A DNA stretch of 64,000 bases from positions 1 to 64,000 of the forward strand of contig NZ_FMZO01000015.1 in assembly GCF_900101395.1 (NCBI RefSeq). Direction: 5' to 3'. The position numbers and the translations under genes are program-made. This document shows positions 53,923 to 62,811 of this stretch, piece by piece. Each line of letters starts with the position of its first letter. The stretch's first letter is position 1. The notes under the pieces are model-generated. The model was not told the origin of the DNA. It worked only from the letters and a program-made list of their open reading frames with translations, and made no database searches. Origin of the DNA: Niabella drilacis. GTDB lineage: Bacteria > Bacteroidota > Bacteroidia > Chitinophagales > Chitinophagaceae.

Positions 53923-54810
53923 TCATTGCTGTTTGCAGACCTCGTCGTACAGGCTATGGATCAATCCATCGGCCAGCCCGATCTTGGGAACGAGGATCTC
54001 TTCGGCACCTACCCATTTTAATACGTTTATATAGATCAGCAAGGCGGGTACGATAACGTCTGCGCGGTCCTCACGGAGCTTATAATTGCTCATCCGTTCG
54101 CCAAGGGCCATACTGCTGAACTCCTTATAGTAGTCGCGAAGCAATTCCAGCGAAAGGGGCCTGCCTTCTTTGCGTTTTGACAGGGAGAATACCTTATTGA
54201 TATTTCCGCCGGACCCGATGCCGGTGATTTTTTTGATGCCTTTGAGATGATTGCGGATATCGTTTTTCATTTCCTCCCATTGCGCTTCGGTTACCTGCTG
54301 TTTCAGCAGCCGGATGGTACCGATATTAAAGGAGCGTTTAAAGGTCATGGCCCCATTGGTGAAGCAGGTAAGTTCCGTACTGCCACCACCTACATCTATG
54401 TACAGGTAGGAGCCGTCCCGGGTGAGGTTCTCTGCCACATGACTTTCGTAGATGAGCGCCGCCTCCCGGTCGCCGGAAATGATCTCGATATCCAGACCGG
54501 TTGCTTCTTTTATCTGCCGGATGATCTGCGGGCCGTTTTTTGCGTCGCGCATGGCGGCAGTAGCGCAGGCCTTTACCCGCTCTACCTCGTATGCGTCCAG
54601 CAGGTGGCGGTAGGCCTTCATGGTGCTGAGTATATGCGCCGTTTTGCCCGCCGAAATTTCGCCGCTTTCAAAAACATCAAAACCAAGGCGCAGGGGAACC
54701 CGGATCAGGTTGGATTTTATAAAATCCGGCTTATTCTTTTTGATCATCCGCACGTCCGTGATCAGTAAACGGGCGGCATTACTGCCTATATCGATAGCCG
54801 CTAATTTCAA
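53923..54810 (-). CDS. ppx: Ppx/GppA-family exopolyphosphatase
   Basis: The 295-residue product has the ASKHA-type fold of Ppx/Gpp[15 protein letters not shown] (nucleotide loop), [14 protein letters not shown] and [12 protein letters not shown]. It is shorter than E. coli Ppx (~510) and has only the core two-lobed domain, like many Bacteroidota forms. It removes phosphate from polyphosphate or pppGpp. The start is a TTG directly after the TAG stop of the ppk gene, so the two are translationally adjacent. Confidence 0.9.
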   Translation of the reverse strand: MKLAAIDIGSNAARLLITDVRMIKKNKPDFIKSNLIRVPLRLGFDVFESGEISAGKTAHILSTMKAYRHLLDAYEVERVKACATAAMRDAKNGPQIIRQIKEATGLDIEIISGDREAALIYESHVAENLTRDGSYLYIDVGGGSTELTCFTNGAMTFKRSFNIGTIRLLKQQVTEAQWEEMKNDIRNHLKGIKKITGIGSGGNINKVFSLSKRKEGRPLSLELLRDYYKEFSSMALGERMSNYKLREDRADVIVPALLIYINVLKWVGAEEILVPKIGLADGLIHSLYDEVCKQQ

Positions 54811-56865
54811 CTATGAATATTTTTTTTGGATCAGGTAATTATAAATCACTTCCTGGGATCTTACTTTTTTAGAGGTCGAATGTACATATTTATTTTTAAG
54901 TTCATTATCCAGGACGCGGGCTTTTACGTTATCACTCAGCTGGATGTTCAGGATGTCGATCAGTTCCTTCTTCAGCTGGGGATCCGTAACCGGGCAGGTG
55001 GCTTCTACCCGGTGCTCGATGTTCCGCAGCATCCAGTCGGCCGAAGACAGCAATACCCGGGGATTGCCTCCATTGTGAAAAACAAATACGCGGGCATGCT
55101 CCAGGTATTCATCTACAATGCTGATGGCCGTTACTTTATGTTTGAATCTTTTGTTTTGAGAGAGCATACAGAAAATGCCCCGTACAATCAGCTTTACCAC
55201 TACACCGGCCCGCGCGGCTTCATACAGTTTCTGGATCATGTCGATGTCCGAAAGCGAATTCATCTTAATGATCATTTCCGCCTTTTTACCTTTCCGGGCC
55301 TGTGCAATTTCATGATCGATCAGCTTTACCAGGAAGGTCCGGATGAGGTGGGGGCTGGGGATGATGGTATTGCATTTTGATAAAGCCAGCTCGTTGGCTT
55401 TGGGCTTTTCCAGGTAAGCAAAGATCCGGTTCACATCGGCCATGATCTTTTTATTAGAGGTCAGCAGGCAATGGTCGGCGTAAATACGGGCGGTTTTTTC
55501 GTTAAGATTGCCGGTACTCACAAAACCATAGTGCTCGATGCGGGTGCCCTTTCTTTTTTTGATGACGCAGAGTTTTGCATGCACTTTCATATTGGAAAAA
55601 CCAGTCAGAACAGTAGCGCCTACATCCTCCAGGCGCTGTTTCCATTCCATATTGGCTTCTTCGTCAAAGCGGGCTTTTAGCTCCAGCATCACCGTTACCT
55701 CTTTCCCGTTACGTACCGCATTAACGAGCGCATTGATGATCTTGGACTGGGATGCCAGGCGGTAGCAGGTGATCTTTATCGATATTACTTCCGGATCGAA
55801 GGCCGCCTCCCGGATCAGATCGATGATCGGGGTAAAACTGTGATAAGGGTAGCTCAACAGCACGTCCCGGTGCATGATCACATCGGAAATGCGTTGTTCC
55901 AGCAACAGGGGATGATCAAAAGGCTCTTTCCGTTTGCTTACATTCCTGAAGGCCTTGGAGGGGAAATCGATAAAGTGCCGGAAATTATGAATAGCGCCAG
56001 CGGGGCTGATGGCATCCTGTTTGCCAAACCCCATGCGGGTGACCAGGTAGTTTAACAGGTCCGGATCCATCCGTTCATCATAGGTGAAGCGGACGGGGAT
56101 ACCTCTTTTCCGGTTCTTTAGTCCCGTTTCCAGCTTCTGGATAATAGAAGTATTGTCGGCCGTGTCAATATCGAGTTCCGCATCGCGGGTGAATTTAAAG
56201 ATATTGGCCCTGAACTCATCGTAACCAAGGAAACGGAAGATGTCCGGGAGGTTGAAGATGATGGCATCCTCCAGCAACATAATATCGTGCTGGCTGGCCC
56301 TCGAGGGAAGTTCAATAAAACGTCCCACGGCGGTAACCGGTACTTCTATGATCGCGTATTTGCGATCCTGCCGGTTAAAGCTCTTGCGCATGACCACACC
56401 CAGGAAAATGGATTTATCACGGAGGGCCGGGAATTTCTTTATGTTTTCGATCATCAGGGGGATGATATTCGGACTGATCTCGGCTTCATAAAATTCCCGG
56501 ATGAACTTTTTCTGATTATTGGTGAGCTGTGTTTCGGTGCGGAGGTAGATCTGGTTGCGGTTCAGGCTGCGCTGTACGTTCTTCCAGACCCGCTCAAACT
56601 CTTCCTGCTGGTCGGCCATCAGCCCGTGGATCTGCTCCAGTATTTTCTTGGGGTTTTTCTCCGGGTGCATGTTCAACTTTGATTCGATCCGCAGCATCCT
56701 TTTAAGAGAGGCGATGCGTACCCTGAAAAACTCGTCCCGGTTGTTGGAAAAGATTCCCAGGAACTTGATCCGCTCGTTGAGTGGCACAGTAGGGTCCGCT
56801 GCTTCCTGAAGCACGCGGCCGTTAAAGGCCAGCCAGCTAATATCCCGGGGTATAACCTTCTGCAT
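54811..56865 (-). CDS. ppk: Polyphosphate kinase 1
   Basis: The 684-residue product covers all PPK1 domains: the N-terminal helical domain (RDISWLAFNGRVLQEA), the middle domain, and the two phospholipase-D-like C-terminal domains. The autophosphorylation histidine is kept (KVHAKLCVI, equivalent to E. coli His435) and so is the one in YLEHARVFVF (His592). However, the residue matching E. coli His454, in GFVSTGN (E. coli has AHIGTGN), is Phe. It makes polyphosphate from ATP. I start it at the ATG at 56865; a GTG at 56886 opens a slightly longer frame. ppx follows with no gap. Confidence 0.92.
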   Translation of the reverse strand: MQKVIPRDISWLAFNGRVLQEAADPTVPLNERIKFLGIFSNNRDEFFRVRIASLKRMLRIESKLNMHPEKNPKKILEQIHGLMADQQEEFERVWKNVQRSLNRNQIYLRTETQLTNNQKKFIREFYEAEISPNIIPLMIENIKKFPALRDKSIFLGVVMRKSFNRQDRKYAIIEVPVTAVGRFIELPSRASQHDIMLLEDAIIFNLPDIFRFLGYDEFRANIFKFTRDAELDIDTADNTSIIQKLETGLKNRKRGIPVRFTYDERMDPDLLNYLVTRMGFGKQDAISPAGAIHNFRHFIDFPSKAFRNVSKRKEPFDHPLLLEQRISDVIMHRDVLLSYPYHSFTPIIDLIREAAFDPEVISIKITCYRLASQSKIINALVNAVRNGKEVTVMLELKARFDEEANMEWKQRLEDVGATVLTGFSNMKVHAKLCVIKKRKGTRIEHYGFVSTGNLNEKTARIYADHCLLTSNKKIMADVNRIFAYLEKPKANELALSKCNTIIPSPHLIRTFLVKLIDHEIAQARKGKKAEMIIKMNSLSDIDMIQKLYEAARAGVVVKLIVRGIFCMLSQNKRFKHKVTAISIVDEYLEHARVFVFHNGGNPRVLLSSADWMLRNIEHRVEATCPVTDPQLKKELIDILNIQLSDNVKARVLDNELKNKYVHSTSKKVRSQEVIYNYLIQKKYS

Positions 56866-57192
56866 ATCTTTTCGGTGTATATTCACAATAATAACACTTT
56901 ATCGGCAGAATTACGGGGAATAATCGATGTTTGCATCCGTGTGGATTTTAAATTATTATTAAGAATCTCCCTGGTATTCCGGCCGGGAATTAGGAAGCGG
57001 TACGGTAACCAGGAGACCATCAGATCATCCGGGACTTCCGCGCGGCAATCTTTCCGGTGTGATCTGCCGGCAGCAGCAGCACCGCTCCCAACGGTGGCAG
57101 GATAATGGCAATGACCGTTTAAGAATGCCTGTAGGGGCAACCTTCAAAGCCCTGGACCCAGGGAATGGAACCGGGAGATCTCTAAATGTAGC

Positions 57193-57200
57193 TACATTTG
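57193..57200 (+). promoter_or_regulatory. -7 box of the SpoU methyltransferase promoter
   Basis: TACATTTG is a perfect TAnnTTTG box 23 bases before the ATG at 57224, and it shows that the longer frame opening at 57059 is not the true start. Confidence 0.6.
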
Positions 57201-57223
57201 CTGTTCACTATTTATCGTTTTCA

Positions 57224-57808
57224 ATGACCAATGAACGAAGAGAAAAGCTGGAAAAAGTGATCAGCAAACGCCAGCCGGGGCTGGGCATCGTGCTGGAAAA
57301 TGTCTTTGATCCGCATAATATTTCAGCAGTTATGCGCAGTTGTGATGCGGTGGGTATACAGGATGTTTATATTTTAAACACAAAGATCCCGCGCCATAAG
57401 AAATGGGGCGCAAAAAGCAGTTCAGGTGCCGCCAAATGGTTGTCGGTACATGAGTTTGACCGTACCGAAGAATGTTTTGCTGTATTGAAGAACCGGTATG
57501 ATAAAATATGTACCACCCATTTGAGCTCGGATGCGGTAAGCCTGTATGAAATGGACCTGGTTCAGAACATTGCACTGGTGTTTGGCAATGAACATGGTGG
57601 TGTAAGCGACGAGGTACGGGAGTTGGCAAACGGGAATTTTATCATTCCCCAGGTAGGGATTATCCAGTCATTAAATATCAGCGTGGCCTGCGCTGTAAGC
57701 ATTTATGAGGCCTTCCGCCAGCGGAGCATTGCCGGGTTATACAATGCGCCCCCCGGTTCTGAATATCATCAGCAGCTGCGAACGGAGTGGGGGATCGGGG
57801 AAATTTGA
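57224..57808 (+). CDS. SpoU/TrmH-family RNA 2'-O-methyltransferase
   Basis: The 194-residue product has the three SpoU motifs: ENVFDPHNISAVMRSCDAVG, LVFGNEHGGVSDEV and a SLNISVACAVSIYEAFRQ stretch, which form the knotted SAM-binding site. The motifs and length fit TrmH, which methylates G18 of tRNA, better than the rRNA-specific RlmB group, but the target is inferred. It is started at the ATG at 57224, after the TACATTTG box. Confidence 0.88.
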   Translation: MTNERREKLEKVISKRQPGLGIVLENVFDPHNISAVMRSCDAVGIQDVYILNTKIPRHKKWGAKSSSGAAKWLSVHEFDRTEECFAVLKNRYDKICTTHLSSDAVSLYEMDLVQNIALVFGNEHGGVSDEVRELANGNFIIPQVGIIQSLNISVACAVSIYEAFRQRSIAGLYNAPPGSEYHQQLRTEWGIGEI

Positions 57809-57973
57809 AAACAGGGAAATGCGGGAATACCTTTTCATGGTTGCCCGTTCACATTTACCCGCAACATTTCACGCTGATATTTTACATTTCGCGCAGTTCT
57901 TAGTACTTTTAAATTTTACATCTCAGCAACAACGTTTCACTAACAATATCTCACTAATTAAAATCCTTCAGAT

Positions 57974-58465
57974 ATGCCTTCTTTTGATTTTACCAGTAAA
58001 GTAGACGCACAGGCGCTGGATAACGCCGTAAATGTGGTTAAGAAAGAAATTACCAACCGTTTTGATTTTAAAGGATCACATGTGGTGATCGACCTGGATA
58101 AAAAAGCGTTCAGGATCAATGTGGAGACCGAGGACGATATGAAGATGAAACAGCTGCTGGATGTATTGGTCAGCCGTTCGCACAAACAGGGGATCGCCCC
58201 CGAAGCTTTTGATCTGGGCAAGGAGGGGAGCCAGATCGGGAAGGCCTGGAAAAAAGAGATCGAGGTACGCAATGGTATCCGGCAGGAGGACGCCAAGAAG
58301 ATCATCAAGCTTATTAAAGACGCTGGTCTGAAGGTGCAGGCTTCTATTCATGAGGATGTGGTACGGGTAACGGGCAAGAAGATCGATGATCTGCAAAGCG
58401 TGATCCAGGCGTCAAAAAGCTGGGAGTTGGGAGTGCCGTTGCAGGTGGAAAATATGCGCAGCTGA
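57974..58465 (+). CDS. YajQ-family nucleotide-binding protein
   Basis: The 163-residue product starts MPSFDFTSKVDAQALDNAVN and carries two ferredoxin-like halves typical of YajQ, with KEITNRFDFKGS and GKKIDDLQSVIQ. Some YajQ proteins bind cyclic di-GMP, others bind RNA; which applies here cannot be told. Length fits the family. It lies just before the rpmE2 gene. Confidence 0.93.
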   Translation: MPSFDFTSKVDAQALDNAVNVVKKEITNRFDFKGSHVVIDLDKKAFRINVETEDDMKMKQLLDVLVSRSHKQGIAPEAFDLGKEGSQIGKAWKKEIEVRNGIRQEDAKKIIKLIKDAGLKVQASIHEDVVRVTGKKIDDLQSVIQASKSWELGVPLQVENMRS

Positions 58466-58594
58466 GCAGCCGGAATGTCAGATAAAGAATATTAAATGTA
58501 ACATGTAGAAGGGGGGCGGATCCTATGGCCACGCTGAAAAACAGGGCCTCCATTTTAAATTTTACATTCATTATTTTACATTTAATATTTTTCG

Positions 58595-58602
58595 TACCTT
58601 TG
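58595..58602 (+). promoter_or_regulatory. rpmE2 promoter and leader
   Basis: TACCTTTG is a perfect -7 box about 60 bases before the rpmE2 ATG. The leader holds a small inverted repeat GTACGG/CCGTAC (58626-58631 and 58638-58643), a possible site for ribosomal-protein autoregulation; that role is inferred. Confidence 0.55.
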
Positions 58603-58664
58603 CACCTCAAATTTTATTCATAACCGTACGGCAAAATCCGTACAACCTTAAAAATCATATAATT

Positions 58665-58913
58665 ATGAAACAAGGGCTCCATCCGCAGAACTACCGTTTA
58701 GTAGTTTTTAAAGACATGAGTAACGGCGATACCTTTTTAAGCCGTTCTACTGCCAATTCCAAAGAGAGCATTCAGTGGGAAGACGGCAATGAATACCCGG
58801 TTGTAAAACTGGAAATTTCAAGCACTTCACACCCCTTCTTTACCGGTAAGAATATGCTGGTGGATACGGCAGGTCGTATCGACAAATTCAAAAAGAAATA
58901 CGCCAAGAAATAA
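58665..58913 (+). CDS. rpmE2: 50S ribosomal protein L31, type B
   Basis: The 82-residue product starts [20 protein letters not shown] and lacks the zinc-binding cysteines of the type A protein, which defines the zinc-free type B form. It contains [15 protein letters not shown], with the SHPFFTG motif of L31. It is part of the large ribosomal subunit. A terminator follows within 25 bases. Confidence 0.95.
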   Translation: MKQGLHPQNYRLVVFKDMSNGDTFLSRSTANSKESIQWEDGNEYPVVKLEISSTSHPFFTGKNMLVDTAGRIDKFKKKYAKK

Positions 58914-58937
58914 TTGGTTCAATTTTTTCGATTTTAC

Positions 58938-58966
58938 AAACCCCGGAGCCCCCGGGGTTTTGTTTT
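58938..58966 (+). terminator. Rho-independent terminator after rpmE2
   Basis: A 9-bp stem AAACCCCGG/CCGGGGTTT with a 5-base loop is followed by a T-rich run. Confidence 0.85.
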
Positions 58967-58998
58967 GCCCTCATTTCTGTTTATCTTAGGCGCCTCAT

Positions 58999-60123
58999 AT
59001 GCGTTCTGTCATTTTCACCCATCAACTGTATCAGCCCGGGAAGCTGTTCCCTTTCAGCCTTACAACGGCAGTGGAAGAAATACCGGCAGGCATGATGACC
59101 AACCGCCGCCGTTGGGAACTGATCGTTGAAAAGGAATTGCAACAGGGCCCCGGGCTTTGCTGGTTCATCCCGGCAAACCTCCTGCCTTCCCGTCAATTGA
59201 TAGCGCAACTCAAAACATTTTCGGAAGGCGATTTTCTGCAGCTGGACCCGGGCGGTGTCCTCATCGGTTATGGCCGGGCTGAGGCTGATTTTTCCGGTAC
59301 GCCGGTTGGCCATGTCCCGGGAACGGACCTTGATCTTATCGAATATGGCTGGGATATCTTTGAAAAAAACGCCCGGTTGCTCCATTTTGATTTTGAGCTG
59401 CTTACAGCGGGCCGGCAATCGGCTCCGGCAAATGAAGGAAACCGGCTGAGCACTGCTGGTGCTGTTTTTATAGAAGAAGGCGCCGATGTGCGGTACGCTT
59501 TCATCAATGCAGATGAAGGGCCGGTATATATTTCAAAAAACGCCCTGGTGATGGAAGGTACCTGTATCCGCGGGCCGGTATTTATCGGTGAGCGGGCCGT
59601 GGTAAAGATGGGAACAAGGATCTACGGGGCAAGCTCCATTGGCGCTTATTGCACCGTAGGCGGCGAGATCAAGAATTCGGTGTTGTTTCCCTTTTCCAAT
59701 AAAGCGCACGATGGTTACCTGGGCGATTCGGTGATCGGGAGCTGGTGTAACCTGGGGGCGGGCACCAGTAACAGCAACCTGAAAAATACGGCAGGGAATA
59801 TCCGCATCACTTTGCCATCGGGGTTGTACCGGGCCGGCATGAAATGCGGGGTGCTGATGGGCGATTATTCAAAAGCGGCCATCAATACCTCCTTTAATTC
59901 CGGTACGGTTACGGGGATCTGTACCCATATCTTTGGCGCAGGGCTTACTCCCAAATGGATACCTTCCTTTTCCTGGGGGTATAACACAGATACAATATAT
60001 GACCTGCCAAAAGCGTTAGAACACCTGGAGCGGTGGATGCAAACTAAAAAACAAACCATAACTGAAAACGAAAAAGCGTTAATTACCCATATTTATAATC
60101 AAACAAAAACAAAGAAATCATGA
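58999..60123 (+). CDS. GlmU-family sugar-nucleotidyltransferase-like protein
   Basis: The 374-residue product has an N-terminal region and a C-terminal left-handed beta helix (repeats such as GPVFIGERAVVKMGTRIYGA). It belongs to the GlmU-like family of Bacteroidota. The N-terminal half lacks a recognisable pyrophosphorylase G-rich loop of true GlmU, so nucleotidyl transfer is uncertain. It overlaps tpiA by the 4-base ATGA, so the genes are translationally coupled. Confidence 0.8.
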   Translation: MRSVIFTHQLYQPGKLFPFSLTTAVEEIPAGMMTNRRRWELIVEKELQQGPGLCWFIPANLLPSRQLIAQLKTFSEGDFLQLDPGGVLIGYGRAEADFSGTPVGHVPGTDLDLIEYGWDIFEKNARLLHFDFELLTAGRQSAPANEGNRLSTAGAVFIEEGADVRYAFINADEGPVYISKNALVMEGTCIRGPVFIGERAVVKMGTRIYGASSIGAYCTVGGEIKNSVLFPFSNKAHDGYLGDSVIGSWCNLGAGTSNSNLKNTAGNIRITLPSGLYRAGMKCGVLMGDYSKAAINTSFNSGTVTGICTHIFGAGLTPKWIPSFSWGYNTDTIYDLPKALEHLERWMQTKKQTITENEKALITHIYNQTKTKKS

Positions 60124-60881
60124 GACAGCAAATAGCAGCGGCTAACTGGAAGATGAACTTAACGTATGTAGAAGGACAGCAATTGCTGAAAGATATTCTG
60201 GATGAGAACGTGGAGACCAGCGAGCACCAGGTCGTGATCTTTGGTGTTCCTTTTCCTTACCTGATGACGGCGAATGAGAAGGTAAATACTCTTAAGAATT
60301 TTTATGTAGCGGCCCAGAACTGCTCCAACAAAAAATCAGGCGCCTATACGGGGGAAGTATCTGTGGATATGCTCAAGTCGCTCAATATCCAGTATTGTAT
60401 CATTGGCCATAGTGAACGCCGGGAATACTTCAATGAAACCAACCTTGAAATTTCTGAAAAGCTGGATCTGTTACTGGGAGCGGGTCTGAAGCCCATCTTC
60501 TGTTGCGGTGAGCCGCTGAGCATCCGGGAGGCAGGCACGCAAAATGAATATGTTGAAAAGCAACTGAAGGAATCATTGTTCCACCTGTCTGCAGAAGATC
60601 TGAAGAATGTAGTGATCGCTTATGAACCCATCTGGGCGATTGGTACCGGTAAAACAGCCACTACAGAACAGGCCCAGGAAATTCATGCCTACCTGCGTTC
60701 TGTGATTGCGAAACAGTACAGCCAGGAAGCGGCCGATGGCATTTCCATTCTTTACGGCGGAAGCGTGAAGGCTAACAACGCAAAAGAACTGTTCTCCTGT
60801 CCCGACGTGGATGGCGGCCTTGTTGGAGGTGCATCCCTGGTGGCCGTAGATTTTGTTGAGATCATTAAAGCGTTGAAATAA
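60120..60881 (+). CDS. tpiA: Triosephosphate isomerase
   Basis: The 253-residue product shows AAANWKMNLT at the N-terminus, the catalytic histidine in IIGHSERREYF, the catalytic glutamate in AYEPIWAIGTGKTAT, and the phosphate-binding ILYGGSVKANN. It interconverts dihydroxyacetone phosphate and glyceraldehyde 3-phosphate. Its ATG overlaps the stop of the GlmU-like gene. Confidence 0.96.
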   Translation: MRQQIAAANWKMNLTYVEGQQLLKDILDENVETSEHQVVIFGVPFPYLMTANEKVNTLKNFYVAAQNCSNKKSGAYTGEVSVDMLKSLNIQYCIIGHSERREYFNETNLEISEKLDLLLGAGLKPIFCCGEPLSIREAGTQNEYVEKQLKESLFHLSAEDLKNVVIAYEPIWAIGTGKTATTEQAQEIHAYLRSVIAKQYSQEAADGISILYGGSVKANNAKELFSCPDVDGGLVGGASLVAVDFVEIIKALK

Positions 60882-60890
60882 ACCGTCCAT

Positions 60891-62048
60891 ATGCGGAAGG
60901 TGCTCTGGCTTTGCAGCTGGTATCCCAACAGGTTATCACCTTTTGAGGGCGACTTTGTACAGCGCCATGCACAGGCGGCTTCCCTATACAACCAGGTTCA
61001 TATCATAAAACTCACGCCTGACCCGGATGGGTCGGGCGTTTTATATGATACCAGCCGGGACCCCGGGTATCCGAATCTTACCGAGGAGCTCATTTATTAT
61101 TCTAAAGGCCGGGGGCCACTGAAAAAGATAGGATCTTATTATAAATGGTTCCGGCTTTACAAAAAAGCAGTACGGTCCTATATTAGCCGGGACGGAATGC
61201 CGGACCTGATACATGTCCACATTCCCTTTAAAGCAGGATGGATCGCTTTATGGGCAAAAAGAAAGTTTGGGATCCCATATGTGGTTACCGAGCATTGGGA
61301 TGGATATAATAAGGTGGTCGATCATAACTATGATCAGCGCCCGTCCTGGTTCCGGCGCATGCATAGACGCATCTTTGCTAAAGCCGCCGCCGTGCATTCT
61401 GTAAGTGATTACCTGGGAAAAGAAATTCAGGGGCTGGCAGGCAATGTGCCATATACTGTTATTCCGAATGTGGTTAATACGGCTCTTTTTTTCTATAAAA
61501 AAAGAAATCATAGTGGTCCGTTCCGGTGCCTGCACATTTCCAACGGAGCCAAAAAGAAGAATGTGGAAGGACTCATCAGCGTCTTTAGCCGGCTGCCTGC
61601 TGCTGATTTTTCATTTACAGTTATCGGGCTGCCTGCTGCATTAAATAGTCTGTACCAGGAAAAGTATCCCTTTTTACGGCTGCCGGGTGGTCTGTCTTAT
61701 AGCAAGGTAGCTGAGGAATTGCAGGCTACAGACCTGCTGGTGATCTTTAGCGACTCTGAAAATTCCCCCTGTGTTATCGGGGAGGCCTTCTGCTGTGGAG
61801 TGCCTGTTGTTTCGAGCGATGTAGGGGGGATTGCGGAGCTGGTCAATGAAGCGAACGGAGTCCTTGTACCGGCACGGGATGAGCCTGCCCTGGAAAACGC
61901 GATCCGGCATGTACGCAGGCATTATCCGATGTACGATCAGGAGGCCATTGTTCAGCATGCGCTCCATACCTTTCCTTATGCTGTTGTGGGAAAGAAAATA
62001 ACTGACTGGTACGGGAATATTGTGAGCCCAACCCGGAAGGCGGACTAA
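60891..62048 (+). CDS. GT4-type glycosyltransferase
   Basis: The 385-residue product has the two-Rossmann GT-B layout: an N-terminal part (KVLWLCSWYPNRLSPFEGDFVQRHA) and a C-terminal sugar-nucleotide site with FSDSENSPCVIGEAFCCGVP and a DVGGIAELV motif. The E-x7-E type glutamate is in IGEAFCCGVPVVSSDVGGIAE. It transfers sugar to a growing polysaccharide or lipid; acceptor unknown. It begins nine bases after tpiA. The following genes are on the other strand. Confidence 0.88.
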   Translation: MRKVLWLCSWYPNRLSPFEGDFVQRHAQAASLYNQVHIIKLTPDPDGSGVLYDTSRDPGYPNLTEELIYYSKGRGPLKKIGSYYKWFRLYKKAVRSYISRDGMPDLIHVHIPFKAGWIALWAKRKFGIPYVVTEHWDGYNKVVDHNYDQRPSWFRRMHRRIFAKAAAVHSVSDYLGKEIQGLAGNVPYTVIPNVVNTALFFYKKRNHSGPFRCLHISNGAKKKNVEGLISVFSRLPAADFSFTVIGLPAALNSLYQEKYPFLRLPGGLSYSKVAEELQATDLLVIFSDSENSPCVIGEAFCCGVPVVSSDVGGIAELVNEANGVLVPARDEPALENAIRHVRRHYPMYDQEAIVQHALHTFPYAVVGKKITDWYGNIVSPTRKAD

Positions 62049-62080
62049 AAGGAAGGAGCCTGCTTTTTGTGTCAGCCCTG

Positions 62081-62800
62081 TTACCGGTACCTTGTCCGGA
62101 AGTATATCCGCTGCATCTTTTTAACTGCTTTCTGAAAAAGACTGCGCCGCGACGCCAGGTCTGTCTTTTCAAATGTGCTCCTGGGGCTAAGCTGTATAAA
62201 CGTATAATCGTTTTTGTGCCAGATGTCATAGGTCTCAAAAAAGTCGAGTTTCAGACCGGCCTGGTCGGCATCCTTTATAAAAGTGGATATAACAACCGGC
62301 TGATCGATGATCTGCAGCCCTTCGGAGCCCTGCTCAATGTCGTACACCAGGCTATCGGGGTTAGGGATATTGATCAATATCTTTGTTTGCGGAGTGCAGG
62401 CTTTTAACAGGTTATTTAAAAGCGCCGGGTGCAGCGATAGGGGAACATGCTCCAGCACATCAAATAAGGTGATGAAATCGATATTCTTTAATGTGGGCGT
62501 ATACCGGACAATATCTGCTGTAACAAACCGGGTATGGGCATTGGACAGGTGATCTCCGGCATATGCGACGGACTCCGGGCTGATATCGACTGCCTCGATG
62601 CTTCCCTGCTTTATACAATGGGCTAACAGGCGGGTCAGGGATCCGATGCCACAACCCAGTTCGAGCACCCTGGAGCGTTTGTTGAGTCCCAAACGGATCA
62701 TTCTCCGGTACAGGCCATAGATCCGTTCATTAATGCCTACCCGGACCTGGTACCCGATATAGTCGTCATAGAAGTCGATGATTTTTTGCTGTTCTATCAT
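62081..62800 (-). CDS. SAM-dependent methyltransferase
   Basis: The 239-residue product has the class I motif VLELGCGIGSLTRLLA, then IEAVDISPES and a later FDVLEHVPLSLHP motif. No specific substrate can be assigned, but its placement between an ABC exporter and a glycosyltransferase suggests modification of a surface glycan. It begins about 10 bases after the ABC gene on the same strand. Confidence 0.82.
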   Translation of the reverse strand: MIEQQKIIDFYDDYIGYQVRVGINERIYGLYRRMIRLGLNKRSRVLELGCGIGSLTRLLAHCIKQGSIEAVDISPESVAYAGDHLSNAHTRFVTADIVRYTPTLKNIDFITLFDVLEHVPLSLHPALLNNLLKACTPQTKILINIPNPDSLVYDIEQGSEGLQIIDQPVVISTFIKDADQAGLKLDFFETYDIWHKNDYTFIQLSPRSTFEKTDLASRRSLFQKAVKKMQRIYFRTRYR

Positions 62801-62811
62801 AAATGCCTGTT

